The notes: generated by a model not told the origin, from the sequence alone. Numbered from the stretch's first letter, positions 16,774-25,844 are shown. The stretch is DNA of 32,396 nucleotides from Thiotrichaceae bacterium (GCA_029939505.1 JAOZSV010000027.1:1-32396); one strand, 5' to 3'. A program made the numbers and translations.

Positions 16774-17322
16774 ATGGCGAGATTACAAGCATTTTATCAG
16801 GAGAAAGTGGTACCAGAGTTGAGGCAGCAATTTGGCTATAAAAGCATTATGCAAGTGCCTAAAGTGACGCAAATCACATTGAATATGGGATTAGGTGAAG
16901 CAGTTGGCGATAAGAAGGTGATAGAACGTGCTGTGGCAGATATGACGGCAATTGCGGGTCAAAAACCTGTGGTGACTAAGGCGCGTAAGTCGATTTCTAA
17001 TTTTAAGATTCGTGAAGGCTGGCCTATTGGTTGTAAAGTGAATTTGCGGCGAGAGCGTATGTATGAGTTTCTTGATCGTTTAATCAATATTGCGATACCA
17101 CGCATTCGAGATTTTCGTGGTTTTAGTGTGAAGGCTTTCGATGGGCGAGGTAATTATAGTTTAGGTATCCGCGAACAGATTATTTTCCCTGAGATTGATT
17201 ATGATAAGATTGATGCGTTGCGTGGGATGGATATAACGATTAGTACCACAGCACGGTCTGATGAGGAAGGTGGTGCGTTGTTGTCTGCATTTAATTTTCC
17301 TTTAAGGAGGAAAGATGGCTAA
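16774..17322 (+). CDS. rplE: 50S ribosomal protein L5
   Basis: 182 residues; binds 5S rRNA and contacts P-site t[17 protein letters not shown] and [10 protein letters not shown]-like (here [16 protein letters not shown]) are diagnostic. It overlaps rpsN by 8 nt. Confidence 0.97.
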   Translation: MARLQAFYQEKVVPELRQQFGYKSIMQVPKVTQITLNMGLGEAVGDKKVIERAVADMTAIAGQKPVVTKARKSISNFKIREGWPIGCKVNLRRERMYEFLDRLINIAIPRIRDFRGFSVKAFDGRGNYSLGIREQIIFPEIDYDKIDALRGMDITISTTARSDEEGGALLSAFNFPLRRKDG

Positions 17323-17620
17323 ATTGTCGGTCATTAATCGGGAAGCTAAGCGTTTACGGATGGTTAAAAAGTATGCCGCTAAAAGGGCAGCTTTGAAGCA
17401 GATTTTGTGTGATGTGAGTACGAGTGAGGGGGAACGCGATACTGCGAGACATCAGTTGCAGTCTTTGCCCCGTAATGCGAGTCCATGTCGATTGCGTAAT
17501 CGTTGTCAGTTGACAGGTCGTCCTCATGGGTATTATAGGCGGTTTGGTTTAGGCCGTAATAAATTGCGTGAGGCGGCGATGCAGGGTTTTATTCCTGGTT
17601 TAGTTAAGTCGAGTTGGTAG
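17315..17620 (+). CDS. rpsN: 30S ribosomal protein S14 (long form)
   Basis: 101 residues, the long proteobacterial type without the paired CXXC zinc motifs. [20 protein letters not shown] is the conserved core. The start, [13 protein letters not shown], overlaps the end of rplE and has AAGGAGGAAAG, one of the best Shine-Dalgarno sequences in the window. Confidence 0.97.
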   Translation: MAKLSVINREAKRLRMVKKYAAKRAALKQILCDVSTSEGERDTARHQLQSLPRNASPCRLRNRCQLTGRPHGYYRRFGLGRNKLREAAMQGFIPGLVKSSW

Positions 17621-17636
17621 TGTTGAGGTTTTGCTT

Positions 17637-18029
17637 ATGAGTATGTCTGATCCAATTGCTGATCTGTTAACACGCATTCGTAATGGTCAAGCTGTTCGCA
17701 AGCAACAGGTGTCTATGCCTGTTTCTAAGTTGAAAACAGCTGTTGTCAAGGTTTTAAAGGATGAGGGTTATATTGCGGATTATAGCATAGATGGAGATGT
17801 TAAGGCTTTGCTGACGATCACTTTGAAATATTATCAGGATAAGCCTGTTATTTCAAAATTGGAACGGGTTAGTCGGCCTGGTTTGCGAGTTTATAAGGCT
17901 AAGGATGAGTTGCCTCGTGTGCTAGGTGGTTTGGGTGTGGCTATTGTTTCCACTTCTAGGGGATTGATGAGTGATCGGATGGCTCGTATTGAGGGTCATG
18001 GTGGCGAGGTATTGTGTTTTGTTTCATAG
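17637..18029 (+). CDS. rpsH: 30S ribosomal protein S8
   Basis: 130 residues, starting [18 protein letters not shown] like E. coli MSMQDPIADM. In E. coli S8 is the autogenous repressor of the spc operon, binding near the rplE start. C-terminal [13 protein letters not shown] is diagnostic. A TTG two codons upstream of the ATG is not needed. Confidence 0.97.
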   Translation: MSMSDPIADLLTRIRNGQAVRKQQVSMPVSKLKTAVVKVLKDEGYIADYSIDGDVKALLTITLKYYQDKPVISKLERVSRPGLRVYKAKDELPRVLGGLGVAIVSTSRGLMSDRMARIEGHGGEVLCFVS

Positions 18030-18074
18030 AATTGACGTTGATGGCCAGATTTATGGTTGTGCGTGGGTGTAGAT

Positions 18075-18608
18075 ATGTCAAGAATTGCTAAAAGTCCAGT
18101 TTTGATTCCTAAAGGACTTGATGTTGAAGTGGGCGGTCAAACGATTAAAGTTAAGGGCAGTCAGGGAGTAGCGACTTGTCCTTTTCCTGAATTGGTTGAT
18201 GTTAAGTTGATGGATAATGTGTTGAGCTTTGCACCGCGTATTCCTTCTAAGAAGGCTTCTGCTTTGGCAGGTACGATACGCGCTTTGGTAAGTAATATGG
18301 TGCAAGGCGTTATGCAGAGATTTGAAAAGAAGTTGAGTTTGGTGGGGGTTGGATATCGTGTCCAGATGGAGGATAAGTGGCTTATTCTTACTTTGGGTTA
18401 TTCTCATCCTGTGCGTTTTAAGATTCCCGATGATATTACGATTGAGATACCGAGTCAGACGAGTATTGTTATTAAGGGTATAGATAAACAGCGAGTGGGA
18501 CAAGTTGCTGCTGATATTCGTGCGTATCGGAAACCGGAACCTTATAAGGGAAAGGGAGTGAGGTATGCAGACGAGGTGGTTGTTATAAAAGAAGCTAAGA
18601 AGAAGTGA
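18075..18608 (+). CDS. rplF: 50S ribosomal protein L6
   Basis: 177 residues, identical in length to E. coli L6. The start is the ATG of MSRIAKSPV; an in-frame TTG 18 nt upstream would add six atypical residues. Two repeated alpha/beta domains, with the C-terminal RKPEPYKGKGVRYADE characteristic of the sarcin-ricin-loop-binding region. Confidence 0.97.
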   Translation: MSRIAKSPVLIPKGLDVEVGGQTIKVKGSQGVATCPFPELVDVKLMDNVLSFAPRIPSKKASALAGTIRALVSNMVQGVMQRFEKKLSLVGVGYRVQMEDKWLILTLGYSHPVRFKIPDDITIEIPSQTSIVIKGIDKQRVGQVAADIRAYRKPEPYKGKGVRYADEVVVIKEAKKK

Positions 18609-18652
18609 ACATTATTAACTGTTTTTTTCAAAGAACACCATTCACAATTTAA

Positions 18653-19009
18653 ATGGATAAAAAATCGGCTCGTTTGCGCCGGGCTAGTCGCGCTCGCGCA
18701 ATTATTAAGAGATTAGGTGTGTATCGGTTATGTGTGCATAAAACGCCTCGGCATATTTATGCACAGCTTATTGCGCCAAGTGGTTCAGGTGTGCTTGCTA
18801 GTGCGTCCAGTTTGGACAAGGCGTTAAAGCCCGACTTAGGCGGTTCTGGTGGTAATAAGAGTGCCGCAACCGATGTGGGTAAGGCGATTGCAGAGCGTGC
18901 TAAGTCAGTTGGTGTGACAAAGGTGGCCTTTGATCGTTCTGGTTTTAAGTTTCATGGGCGTGTTAAGGCTCTGGCTGAGGCCGCCCGCGAAAATGGATTA
19001 CAGTTTTGA
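18653..19009 (+). CDS. rplR: 50S ribosomal protein L18
   Basis: 118 residues, binding 5S rRNA with L5. [16 protein letters not shown] and [20 protein letters not shown] are conserved. No ribosome-binding site is evident before the ATG (CAATTTAA). Confidence 0.97.
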   Translation: MDKKSARLRRASRARAIIKRLGVYRLCVHKTPRHIYAQLIAPSGSGVLASASSLDKALKPDLGGSGGNKSAATDVGKAIAERAKSVGVTKVAFDRSGFKFHGRVKALAEAARENGLQF

Positions 19010-19021
19010 ATCAATTATTTT

Positions 19022-19531
19022 ATGGCAAATCACGATAACCAACGTTCTAAAAGTAGTGATGATTTAATAGAGAAGCTAGTGACTGTTAACCGGGTAGCTA
19101 AGGTGGTAAAGGGAGGGCGTATTTTTAGTTTTACGGCCTTAACAGTGGTTGGCGATGGAAAGGGCCGTGCTGGCTTTGGTTATGGAAAGGCCCGGGAAGT
19201 GCCTTTGGCCATTCAAAAAGGTATGGAAGCGGCCCGTAAAAGTTTGCAGCACTTTCCGCTGAAGGGAGCGACTTTGCAATATTCTATTGTAGCAGAACAT
19301 GGTGCTGCTAAAGTTTATATGCAGCCCGCTTCTGAGGGAACGGGCATTATTGCAGGCGGAGCCATGCGTGCCGTTTTTGAGGTTTTAGGTGTACATGATG
19401 TGCTGGCCAAAACGATTGGGAGTAGTAATCGTAAAAATGTTGTGCATGCTATGTTTAAAGGATTAAGCTTGATGGCTGATCCTGCTATGATAGCGGCTAA
19501 ACGTGGCAAGTCTGTGGAAGAAATTTTGTAG
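19022..19531 (+). CDS. rpsE: 30S ribosomal protein S5
   Basis: 169 residues; takes part in decoding fidelity and mRNA unwinding. [20 protein letters not shown] and [18 protein letters not shown] are the S5 domain signatures, the first containing the loop altered in spectinomycin-resistant mutants of other bacteria; it appears wild type. Starts 12 nt after rplR. Confidence 0.97.
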   Translation: MANHDNQRSKSSDDLIEKLVTVNRVAKVVKGGRIFSFTALTVVGDGKGRAGFGYGKAREVPLAIQKGMEAARKSLQHFPLKGATLQYSIVAEHGAAKVYMQPASEGTGIIAGGAMRAVFEVLGVHDVLAKTIGSSNRKNVVHAMFKGLSLMADPAMIAAKRGKSVEEIL

Positions 19532-19551
19532 TCTTTTTAGGTTAATTTATC

Positions 19552-19734
19552 GTGAAAAAGAGGCTTAAGGTGACACAGATAGGTAGCCGTTTTGGTCGTC
19601 AGCCGGGACATAAGGCTTGTCTGACTGGATTGGGTTTACGGCGGCGACATCATTCCGTTGAGCTTGAGGATACGCCAGCGATTCGTGGAATGATTAGGAA
19701 GGTGACCTATCTTTTAAAAGTGGAAGAAGTTTAG
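19552..19734 (+). CDS. rpmD: 50S ribosomal protein L30
   Basis: 60 residues, GTG start at 19552 ([16 protein letters not shown]). Short prokaryotic form. [20 protein letters not shown] is diagnostic. rplO begins 1 nt after its stop. Confidence 0.95.
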   Translation: MKKRLKVTQIGSRFGRQPGHKACLTGLGLRRRHHSVELEDTPAIRGMIRKVTYLLKVEEV

Positions 19735-19735
19735 C

Positions 19736-20182
19736 ATGTATTTAAATACTTTAAAACCTGCTAAAGGTGCAAAGAAGTCTTTGAAACGTGTAGGACGTGG
19801 CATTGGCTCTGGTTCTGGAAAAACCTGTGGGCGAGGACATAAGGGTCAACGTTCTCGTTCTGGTGGTTTTCATAAGGTCGGTTTTGAAGGCGGACAGATG
19901 CCTTTGCAAAGACGTTTGCCTAAAGTGGGCTTTGCTTCACGCAAGGCTAAGTTGACGGCGCAAATCTGTCTTCATGAACTGGCACTCGTGGGACAAGAGA
20001 CAGTCGATTTAGTTGCCTTAAAGGCGGCCAATATTGTGTCGCAACAAGTCAAGCGTGCTAAAGTCATTGCTTCGGGTAAATTGACGAAGCCCATTAAAGT
20101 TGAAGGTTTAGTCGTGACAAAGGGCGCACGTTTAGCGATAGAGGCTGTCGGTGGTACTGTTTTAGAGGCTAAAATTTTTTGA
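19736..20182 (+). CDS. rplO: 50S ribosomal protein L15
   Basis: 148 residues, about four longer than usual. The N-terminal Gly/Arg-rich region ([20 protein letters not shown]) is typical. The end differs from the family: after [14 protein letters not shown] it reads LEAKIF. The DNA for this tail, TTTTAGAGGCTAAAATTTTTTGA, is written here as TTTTAGAGGCT plus AAAATTTTTTGA, and looks like the left half of a palindrome whose outer arm is matched by AGCCTCTAA at 20231-20239. The tail and stop thus seem to come from the repeat. Confidence 0.96.
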   Translation: MYLNTLKPAKGAKKSLKRVGRGIGSGSGKTCGRGHKGQRSRSGGFHKVGFEGGQMPLQRRLPKVGFASRKAKLTAQICLHELALVGQETVDLVALKAANIVSQQVKRAKVIASGKLTKPIKVEGLVVTKGARLAIEAVGGTVLEAKIF

Positions 20183-20239
20183 AGAAAAACATTCGAGGTT
20201 TGAGTTTTTTCGATAACTCAAACCTCGAATAGCCTCTAA
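20162..20239. repeat. Nested palindromes at the rplO end
   Basis: A perfect GAGGTTTGAG-type palindrome (20191-20230, ATTCGAGG...CCTCGAAT) lies within an outer pair, TTAGAGGCT (20162-20170) with AGCCTCTAA (20231-20239). The outer left arm is inside rplO and supplies its last codons. Confidence 0.82.
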
Positions 20240-20243
20240 TTGA

Positions 20244-20289
20244 TAACTGAATTTGAGGCGAAAGCCTTAAATTGATAACTGGTAACTGA
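20244..20289 (+). promoter_or_regulatory. TAACTGA repeats in front of secY
   Basis: TAACTGA at 20244-20250, then tandem TAACTGG-TAACTGA at 20276-20289, ending 2 nt before the GTG start of secY. A small hairpin, GAGGCGAAAGCCTT, lies between. No Shine-Dalgarno. Spacing is the same as at fusA. Confidence 0.8.
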
Positions 20290-20291
20290 AA

Positions 20292-21629
20292 GTGGCGATT
20301 AATACAGCAGCGGGTATAGGACAACTTGGAAAATTAGGACGTTTGACAGAATTAAAGCAACGGTTGTTGTTTGTGCTGGGAGCGATTATTGTTTTTCGCA
20401 TTGGTACTTTTATTCCTGTACCTGGAATTGATCCGGTCCAATTGGCGGCTTTGTTTGAACAGCAGCGTGGTACTATCTTGGATATGTTTAATATGTTTTC
20501 AGGTGGTGCATTGGAACGCTTTTCTGTGTTTGCTATAGGAATTATGCCTTATATTTCCGCCGCGATTATTATGCAGTTGATGACGGCTGTTTCTCCAACG
20601 CTTGAACAGTTGAAAAAGGAAGGGGAGACAGGGCGACGAAAAATTACGCAATATACTCGTTATGGTACTTTAGGTTTGGCGACCTTCCAGGCGACAGGGG
20701 TGGCAATTGCTTTAGAAAGTCAACAAGTGGTCATTGAACCAGGCATTGCTTTTCGTGTGACTGCTATTTTGACTCTGGTTACAGGGGCTATGTTTCTAAT
20801 GTGGTTAGGTGAGCAGGTGACTGAGCGTGGGATTGGTAATGGTATTTCGATTATCATCTTTGCAGGTATTGTTGCTGGTTTGCCTTCTGCAATGGGCGGT
20901 ACTTTGGAGTTGGCGCGTACTGGTCAGTTACATGTGTTGACGGTTTTGTTATTGTTTTCTGTTGTGTTGTTGGTGACGGCTTTTGTGGTATTTGTTGAGC
21001 GTGGTCAGCGGCGATTGACAGTTAATTATGCGAAACGTCAGGTTGGAAATAAGTTATACGCTGGTCAAACGAGTCATTTGCCGCTCAAGTTAAATATGGC
21101 AGGTGTGATTCCGCCTATTTTTGCTTCGAGTATTATTTTATTTCCAGCGACGTTGGGTGGCTGGTTTGGTAGTGCTGAGGGGATGACATGGTTAAAGGAT
21201 TTGTCCCAGACATTGTCGCCTGGACAGCCTTTATATGTTATGTTCTATGCGGTGGCTATTATTTTCTTCTGTTTTTTCTATACCGCTTTAATTTTTAATC
21301 CCAGGGAAATTGCAGATAATTTGAAGAAGTCGGGGGCTTTCATTCCTGGTGTCAGGCCCGGAAGACAGACAGCGGAGTATATTGATACGGTGATGTCGCG
21401 TTTAACTTTAGCTAGTGCGATTTATATGACAGCTGTTTGTTTATTGCCCGAATTTTTAATTCTCAAGTGGAATGTCCCTTTTTATTTTGGGGGAACTTCT
21501 TTGTTAATTATTGTGGTTGTGACGATGGATTTTATGTCCCAAGTGCAGGCGCATTTGATGTCACATCAGTATGAAGGGCTTATGAAGAAGGCTAATTTAA
21601 GAGCGCAACGAGGTACTTTATTGCATTAA
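20292..21629 (+). CDS. secY: Protein translocase subunit SecY
   Basis: 445 residues, ten hydrophobic segments; channel of the Sec translocon in the inner membrane. [21 protein letters not shown] opens TM1 ([21 protein letters not shown]), and [15 protein letters not shown] is the conserved TM10 start. Start GTG at 20292, [16 protein letters not shown], set by homology to the family. It ends the spc series; translation seems to be initiated at a heptamer leader, independent of rplO, which ends 109 nt upstream. Confidence 0.98.
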   Translation: MAINTAAGIGQLGKLGRLTELKQRLLFVLGAIIVFRIGTFIPVPGIDPVQLAALFEQQRGTILDMFNMFSGGALERFSVFAIGIMPYISAAIIMQLMTAVSPTLEQLKKEGETGRRKITQYTRYGTLGLATFQATGVAIALESQQVVIEPGIAFRVTAILTLVTGAMFLMWLGEQVTERGIGNGISIIIFAGIVAGLPSAMGGTLELARTGQLHVLTVLLLFSVVLLVTAFVVFVERGQRRLTVNYAKRQVGNKLYAGQTSHLPLKLNMAGVIPPIFASSIILFPATLGGWFGSAEGMTWLKDLSQTLSPGQPLYVMFYAVAIIFFCFFYTALIFNPREIADNLKKSGAFIPGVRPGRQTAEYIDTVMSRLTLASAIYMTAVCLLPEFLILKWNVPFYFGGTSLLIIVVVTMDFMSQVQAHLMSHQYEGLMKKANLRAQRGTLLH

Positions 21630-21658
21630 GGAACGTGCATGTAATAAAATCGACCCCT

Positions 21659-21698
21659 TTTGAGGCGAAAGTTTTTTTCAAAAAACTTTCGCCTCAAA
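21659..21698. repeat. Short palindrome, GAGGCGAAAG type
   Basis: The perfect arms TTTGAGGCGAAAG and CTTTCGCCTCAAA lie 30 nt after the secY stop. The outer pair is TTTGAGG instead of TTCGAGG on both arms. Confidence 0.9.
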
Positions 21699-21786
21699 TT
21701 CAATATTTTGGACTCGAATGCCAGTTTTCGGATTTTTTCAAATGAGTTTAGTATAGAAATCCGATTTTATTCAAAAATAAATCGCT

Positions 21787-21823
21787 TTGAGGCTAAAGTT
21801 TAAAAAAAAACGGGTGCCTCGAA
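21787..21823. repeat. Chimeric short palindrome
   Basis: The left arm TTGAGGCTAAAG faces the right arm CGGGTGCCTCGAA: the GAGGC/GCCTC ends pair, the inner blocks do not. Just before it (21731-21782) are pieces similar to the interior of MITE A (GAAATCCGATTTTATTC). Confidence 0.7.
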
Positions 21824-21918
21824 TTCTTTATTCGCCATAGATTTAATCCGATAACTTGAACGTTTGGTTCTCCCTTCTTTCTTCAAAAAACGAATACGAA
21901 AATGTCGATTTGTGAACA

Positions 21919-22032
21919 ATGAAAGTAAGAGCATCTGTTAAAAAAATTTGTCGGAATTGTAAAATTATTCGCCGTAATAGGCAAGTTCGAGTGATATGTA
22001 GCGATAAACGACATAAACAACGACAAGGATAA
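21919..22032 (+). CDS. rpmJ: 50S ribosomal protein L36
   Basis: 37 residues from ATG at 21919 to TAA at 22030-22032. [20 protein letters not shown] is diagnostic. The zinc ligands Cys11, Cys14, Cys27 and His32 are present, so it is the zinc-binding type. It stands between secY and rpsM as in other gammaproteobacteria. Its stop codon is also the first base triplet of a TAATTGA heptamer. The start lacks a clear ribosome-binding site (TTTGTGAACA). Confidence 0.93.
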   Translation: MKVRASVKKICRNCKIIRRNRQVRVICSDKRHKQRQG

Positions 22033-22043
22033 TTGATAATTGA
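22030..22043 (+). promoter_or_regulatory. Tandem TAATTGA heptamers before rpsM
   Basis: Two perfect tandem copies of TAATTGA; the first overlaps the rpmJ stop. They are followed by TCGATAACTCA and a Shine-Dalgarno-like GAAGG before the rpsM ATG (22071). Confidence 0.6.
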
Positions 22044-22070
22044 TCGATAACTCAAGAAGAAGGTATAGTT

Positions 22071-22430
22071 ATGGCCCGTATTGCTGGCATTAACATTCCC
22101 CCTCAAAAACACATCGTCATTGCATTGACGGCGATTGAAGGGATTGGTGTCACTTCGGCGCGACGTATTTGTGAGGCAACGGGTATTGCTCCACATATTA
22201 AAGTTAGGAATTTGAAGGAAAAGGATTTAGAAGTTTTACGTGCTGAGGTTGCTAAGTACAATATTGAAGGTGATTTGCGTCGTGAAGTGGCTATGAATAT
22301 CAAACGCCTGAGAGATTTAGGGTGTTATCGTGGTATACGACATCGGCGTGGGTTGCCCATACATGGTCAACGCACTCGCACAAATGCTCGTACTCGAAAG
22401 GGCCCAAGGCGACCCATCAAGAGGAAATAA
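22071..22430 (+). CDS. rpsM: 30S ribosomal protein S13
   Basis: 119 residues; forms inter-subunit bridges at the head. [39 protein letters not shown] and [12 protein letters not shown] at the C-terminus are conserved. First gene of the alpha series. Confidence 0.97.
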   Translation: MARIAGINIPPQKHIVIALTAIEGIGVTSARRICEATGIAPHIKVRNLKEKDLEVLRAEVAKYNIEGDLRREVAMNIKRLRDLGCYRGIRHRRGLPIHGQRTRTNARTRKGPRRPIKRK

Positions 22431-22432
22431 TC

Positions 22433-22472
22433 TTCAAGGCTAAAGTTTTTCTTCAAAAAACTTTAGCCTCAA
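22433..22472. repeat. Short palindrome, GGCTAAAG type
   Basis: TTCAAGGCTAAAG faces CTTTAGCCTCAA, with one mismatch near the end. It begins 3 nt after the rpsM stop. Confidence 0.85.
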
Positions 22473-22477
22473 TTGTT

Positions 22478-22531
22478 TTCGAGTCGAGGCTAACGTTTTT
22501 TCTTTAAAAAAACTTGAACCTCGAATCGAAA
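22478..22531. repeat. Chimeric palindrome, two types joined
   Basis: The left half TTCGAGTCGAGGCTAACG with its T-run and CTTTA loop is identical to 5092-5119. The right half AAAAAACTTGAACCTCGAAT belongs to the GTTCAAG type. The arms therefore pair only at their ends and in the T/A core: a recombinant between two copies. Confidence 0.85.
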
Positions 22532-22646
22532 CCTAAGCTGAAGGGATAATGGGTTGATCGCTCCCGTGTTCGGATTTATTAATTTATATATACATTGTTG
22601 ATACTTAATAACAGAATTGTGATCTGAAAAACTTCTAATTGATAAC

Positions 22647-23054
22647 ATGGCAAAAACAGCAAAAACAGCAAAAACAGCTTCTCGTACACGTAAAAAGGTT
22701 AAAAAGAATGTTACGGATGGCATTGCCCATGTACATGCTTCTTTTAATAACACGATAATTACGATTACTGACCGTCAAGGCAATGTTTTAGCTTGGGCAA
22801 CGGCTGGGGGTAGTGGTTTTCGTGGTTCACGTAAAAGCACCCCTTTTGCGGCTCAAATAGCGGCTGAAAAGGTGGGTAACTTGGTCAAGGAATTTGGTGT
22901 TAAAAATCTGGACGTGCGAGTTAAAGGTCCAGGGCCTGGACGAGAATCAGCAGTGCGCTCTCTGAATGCGAGGGGGTTCAAAATTACATCTATTACAGAT
23001 GTGACACCAATTCCGCATAATGGTTGTCGTCCACCTAAGAGACGCAGAGTCTAA
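22647..23054 (+). CDS. rpsK: 30S ribosomal protein S11
   Basis: 135 residues, about six more than E. coli. [20 protein letters not shown] and [15 protein letters not shown] are diagnostic. The extra residues come from an N-terminal [17 protein letters not shown], encoded by three perfect 9-nt tandem copies of GCAAAAACA. The leader TAATTGATAAC ends just before the ATG, again a heptamer variant without a Shine-Dalgarno. Confidence 0.97.
   Translation: MAKTAKTAKTASRTRKKVKKNVTDGIAHVHASFNNTIITITDRQGNVLAWATAGGSGFRGSRKSTPFAAQIAAEKVGNLVKEFGVKNLDVRVKGPGPGRESAVRSLNARGFKITSITDVTPIPHNGCRPPKRRRV
22650..22676. repeat. In-frame 9-nt tandem repeat in rpsK
   Basis: Three copies of GCAAAAACA encode Ala-Lys-Thr three times directly after the start Met. 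A change in copy number would keep the frame. Confidence 0.9.
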
Positions 23055-23072
23055 TTGAGGCTCAATTTCTGA

Positions 23073-23101
23073 TAACTTGATAATTGATAATTGATAATTG
23101 A
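23073..23101 (+). promoter_or_regulatory. Heptamer array in front of rpsD
   Basis: TAACTTGA followed by three perfect tandem TAATTGA units (23081-23101), ending 2 nt before the ATG at 23104. No Shine-Dalgarno. It is the TAATTGA counterpart of the fusA and secY leaders. Confidence 0.8.
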
Positions 23102-23103
23102 CA

Positions 23104-23724
23104 ATGGCGAGATATCTTGGCCCTAAATGTAAGTTGAGCCGTCGTGAAGGGATCGACCTTTTTTTAAAGAGTCGTACACGGGGGCTTGAATCAAAATGTA
23201 ATTTAGAAAAAAAGCCAGGGCAACATGGCGATAAGCGTCAACGTCTTTCTGACTATGCCCTGCAATTGCGTGAAAAACAAAAATTACGCCGATTTTATGG
23301 TGTTTTGGAAAAACAATTTCGTGGCTATTACCTAAAAGGCAGTCGTCAATCCGGTTCTACAGGTGAAAATTTGCTGAAATTGCTTGAATGTCGCCTGGAT
23401 AATGTGGTTTATCGCATGGGATTTGGAGTCACACGCGCTGAAGCGAGACAATTGGTAAGCCATAAAACGATTTTACTCAATGATAAGGTTGTTAATATCT
23501 CTTCGATTCAAGTTAAAGCGAATGATGTGATTAGTATCCGTGAGAAAAGCCGTAATCAATTGCGTATTAAAATGGCATTAGATACAGCAACTGAATATGG
23601 TTTTCCATCATGGGTTGATGTGGATGTGAATAAAATGCAGGGCATTTTTAAAATGGTTCCTGATCGTCAAGATTTGCCGAGTGATATTAATGAACAACTG
23701 GTTGTTGAGTTGTATTCCAAGTAA
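23104..23724 (+). CDS. rpsD: 30S ribosomal protein S4
   Basis: 206 residues, the usual length, from the ATG of [16 protein letters not shown]; a TTG two codons upstream lies inside the heptamer array and is not a likely start. S4 nucleates 30S assembly; in E. coli it represses the alpha operon. S4 RNA-binding domain around [20 protein letters not shown] and [12 protein letters not shown]. Confidence 0.97.
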   Translation: MARYLGPKCKLSRREGIDLFLKSRTRGLESKCNLEKKPGQHGDKRQRLSDYALQLREKQKLRRFYGVLEKQFRGYYLKGSRQSGSTGENLLKLLECRLDNVVYRMGFGVTRAEARQLVSHKTILLNDKVVNISSIQVKANDVISIREKSRNQLRIKMALDTATEYGFPSWVDVDVNKMQGIFKMVPDRQDLPSDINEQLVVELYSK

Positions 23725-23768
23725 TTCAGAACTTGCAATTCAAGCTTCTAACTTAAAAATTCTCAAGT

Positions 23769-24752
23769 ATGGAATTATTAAAGCCGCGTATAGTTGATAT
23801 TAAACATATCAATGGAACAACCGCTCAAATCACATTAGAGCCATTAGATCGTGGTTTTGGCTATACCTTGGGTAATGCGCTGAGACGTATCTTGTTGTCT
23901 TCTCTTTTGGGAACAGCAGTGGTTGAAGTCATGATTGAAGGCGTGTTACATGAGTATTCCGCTATTGAAGGTGTGCAGGAAGATGTCATTGACATTTTAC
24001 TGAATTTAAAAGGTTTAGCTATTCGTATGAGCGGGCGCACGGAAGCGAGTTTGCAATTGACTAAAAAAGGTCCAGGTCCCGTCTGTGCAAGGGACATCGC
24101 TTTGGATCACAATATTGAAATTGTGAATCCAGATCATGTTATTGCACATTTAAACAAGGCGCGTGAACTGAACATGACCTTAAAAGTGATGAAGGGACGG
24201 GGTTATCAACCTGTCAATCAACGTATTCAAGATGAAGATAACAATTCTATTGGTGTATTAAAATTAGATGCTTCCTTCAGTCCCGTTTCTCGGATCGCTT
24301 ATCATGTTGAAAGAGCGCGTGTTGAGCAACGTACCGATTTGGATAAACTTATTATTGAATTGGAAACAAATGGTACAGTTGAACCAAAGGCAGCCGTTAA
24401 AATGGCTGCGTCTATATTGATCAATCAACTTTCCGTCATTGTGGATTTGGAAAGTTCTGTCGAAATTGAAACTCAAATAGAAAAACGTGGGATTGATCCC
24501 ATTTTATTGCAATCTGTTGATGAACTGGAATTAACAGTGCGTTCAGCTAACTGTTTGAAAACGGAGAATATTCTTTATATTGGCGATTTGATTCAAAAAA
24601 CGGAAAATGAATTATTAAAAACGCCTAATTTGGGTAAGAAGTCTCTGACAGAAATTAAGGAAATGTTAGCACTGCGGGGACTGTCTTTAGGAATACGTTT
24701 GGAAGATTGGCCTCCCCCTAAACTTCATCAGGCACCGAAAAGTGCTTGTTAG
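23769..24752 (+). CDS. rpoA: DNA-directed RNA polymerase subunit alpha
   Basis: 327 residues. N-terminal dimerisation domain ([20 protein letters not shown], about 32-51) and C-terminal domain binding UP elements and activators, with [12 protein letters not shown] holding the Arg that equals E. coli Arg265 and [16 protein letters not shown]. Normal order between rpsD and rplQ. There is no Shine-Dalgarno before the ATG. Confidence 0.98.
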   Translation: MELLKPRIVDIKHINGTTAQITLEPLDRGFGYTLGNALRRILLSSLLGTAVVEVMIEGVLHEYSAIEGVQEDVIDILLNLKGLAIRMSGRTEASLQLTKKGPGPVCARDIALDHNIEIVNPDHVIAHLNKARELNMTLKVMKGRGYQPVNQRIQDEDNNSIGVLKLDASFSPVSRIAYHVERARVEQRTDLDKLIIELETNGTVEPKAAVKMAASILINQLSVIVDLESSVEIETQIEKRGIDPILLQSVDELELTVRSANCLKTENILYIGDLIQKTENELLKTPNLGKKSLTEIKEMLALRGLSLGIRLEDWPPPKLHQAPKSAC

Positions 24753-24856
24753 CAGTCGGAAAATACCGCTTAAGTCAAGATTTTGTAAAATATTGAGGTT
24801 TTTTTGTCAAAAAAGCGATAAGAATCAATGAATTAGTTGGTTAATCCGACAGGCGG

Positions 24857-24895
24857 CTTAGGTTAAAGTTTTTCTTCAAAAAACTTTAGCCTAAG
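24857..24895. repeat. Short palindrome, CTTAGG-ended
   Basis: CTTAGGTTAAAG faces CTTTAGCCTAAG, with one G-T position. It lies in the 235-nt rpoA-rplQ spacer, which is long for an alpha operon. Confidence 0.85.
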
Positions 24896-24987
24896 AATGA
24901 TTTTTAGTGTTTGCGATCAGATCGACATTTAGCGTAGGCATTGTTGATTTCATCAAGACGAGCAATCAAAAAAAAGGATAATTTATT

Positions 24988-25368
24988 ATGCGTCATAGGA
25001 ATAAAGGTAGGCAGCTTAATCGTACATCAAGTCATAGAAAAGCAATGTTCAAGAATTTGGCTGTATCGATCATACGCCATGAACTTATTAAAACAACTTT
25101 ACCTAAAGCAAAAGAAGTGCGGGGTAAACTTGAACCTTTGATTACTTTAGCTAAAAAAGATAGTGTTGCAAACCGCCGCCTAGCATACGCTCGGTTACGT
25201 GATCGGGAAATGGTAACAAAATTGTTTAATGAATTAGGCCCTCGTTATAAGGAACGTCCAGGTGGTTACTTGCGTGTTCTTAAATGTGGCTTTAAAACGG
25301 GAGATAAAGCACCAATGGCGATTGTGGAATTAGTCGATAGACCAGAAGAAGAAATGGCTGACGATTAA
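24988..25368 (+). CDS. rplQ: 50S ribosomal protein L17
   Basis: 126 residues, at the tunnel exit. [20 protein letters not shown] is the family N-terminus, and AAAAAAAAGGATAATTT provides a Shine-Dalgarno. Ends in the acidic tail PEEEMADD. Last gene of the superoperon. Confidence 0.97.
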   Translation: MRHRNKGRQLNRTSSHRKAMFKNLAVSIIRHELIKTTLPKAKEVRGKLEPLITLAKKDSVANRRLAYARLRDREMVTKLFNELGPRYKERPGGYLRVLKCGFKTGDKAPMAIVELVDRPEEEMADD

Positions 25369-25501
25369 AATTTAAACGGTGACGGTTGCACTTAAAAATT
25401 ATATTGTAAATCAATTAGTTACGTTTTAAAAAACGAGTAAAATTTAAAAATCATAAAAATTTTTTGGATGCGGATTAGCGGTACTTATATTTTTTTTGCA
25501 G
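25369..25501. other. Non-coding DNA after rplQ
   Basis: AT-rich, no gene; contains ACGTTTTAAAAAACG, a small palindrome, but no T-run terminator until 25502-25569. Confidence 0.4.
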
Positions 25502-25569
25502 GGGAATCCTTTTGGTAATTGGAATTGAGATAATTCTTATGTAACCATATCAGGATTCCCTTTTTTTTT
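25502..25569 (+). terminator. Probable terminator hairpin after rplQ
   Basis: GGGAATCCT (25502-25510) pairs with AGGATTCCC (25552-25560), which runs into nine T. The 41-nt loop has further partial pairing (GGTAATTGGAATT with ATAATTCTTATGTAACC). It could end the alpha operon 130 nt after rplQ, or be an unrecognised structured RNA. The long loop keeps confidence moderate. Confidence 0.55.
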
Positions 25570-25622
25570 CAGCGATTTATGAACCTATTCAGATATATTC
25601 GTTAGGGTTAAGTATAATTAGA

Positions 25623-25637
25623 CCTCTTTCCTAAATA
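25623..25637. repeat. Solitary end of the 1479-2466 insertion sequence
   Basis: CCTCTTTCCTAAATA matches the terminal repeat of the IS at the other side of the window. No transposase piece is nearby, so it is probably a remnant. Confidence 0.6.
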
Positions 25638-25696
25638 ACTTTTTCTCTTTAATTTCAGTCTATTACAAAATGTCATTTAATTATAACCTATTGATA

Positions 25697-25840
25697 TATG
25701 AACCTATCCCACTATTCAAAAATGCAGAACCATGAATAAAAATCGTTTGGTTTTTAACCAAAAAACGAGGGTTAAGAAATCCGATTTTTTCAAAAAATCG
25801 GATTTCTAAGCTCAAAAATGAATAGTGGGATAGGTTCATA
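25697..25840. mobile_element. MITE-like element A, copy 2 (144 bp)
   Basis: A 22-bp perfect inverted repeat (25697-25718, 25819-25840) starts TATGAACCTATCCCACTATT. The interior is nearly identical to 105-252, including the hairpin GAAATCCGATTTT...AAAATCGGATTTC. It differs from copy 1 by a shorter CCCAC in place of CCCGCCC, with the same change in both arms. Confidence 0.9.
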
Positions 25841-25844
25841 GATG

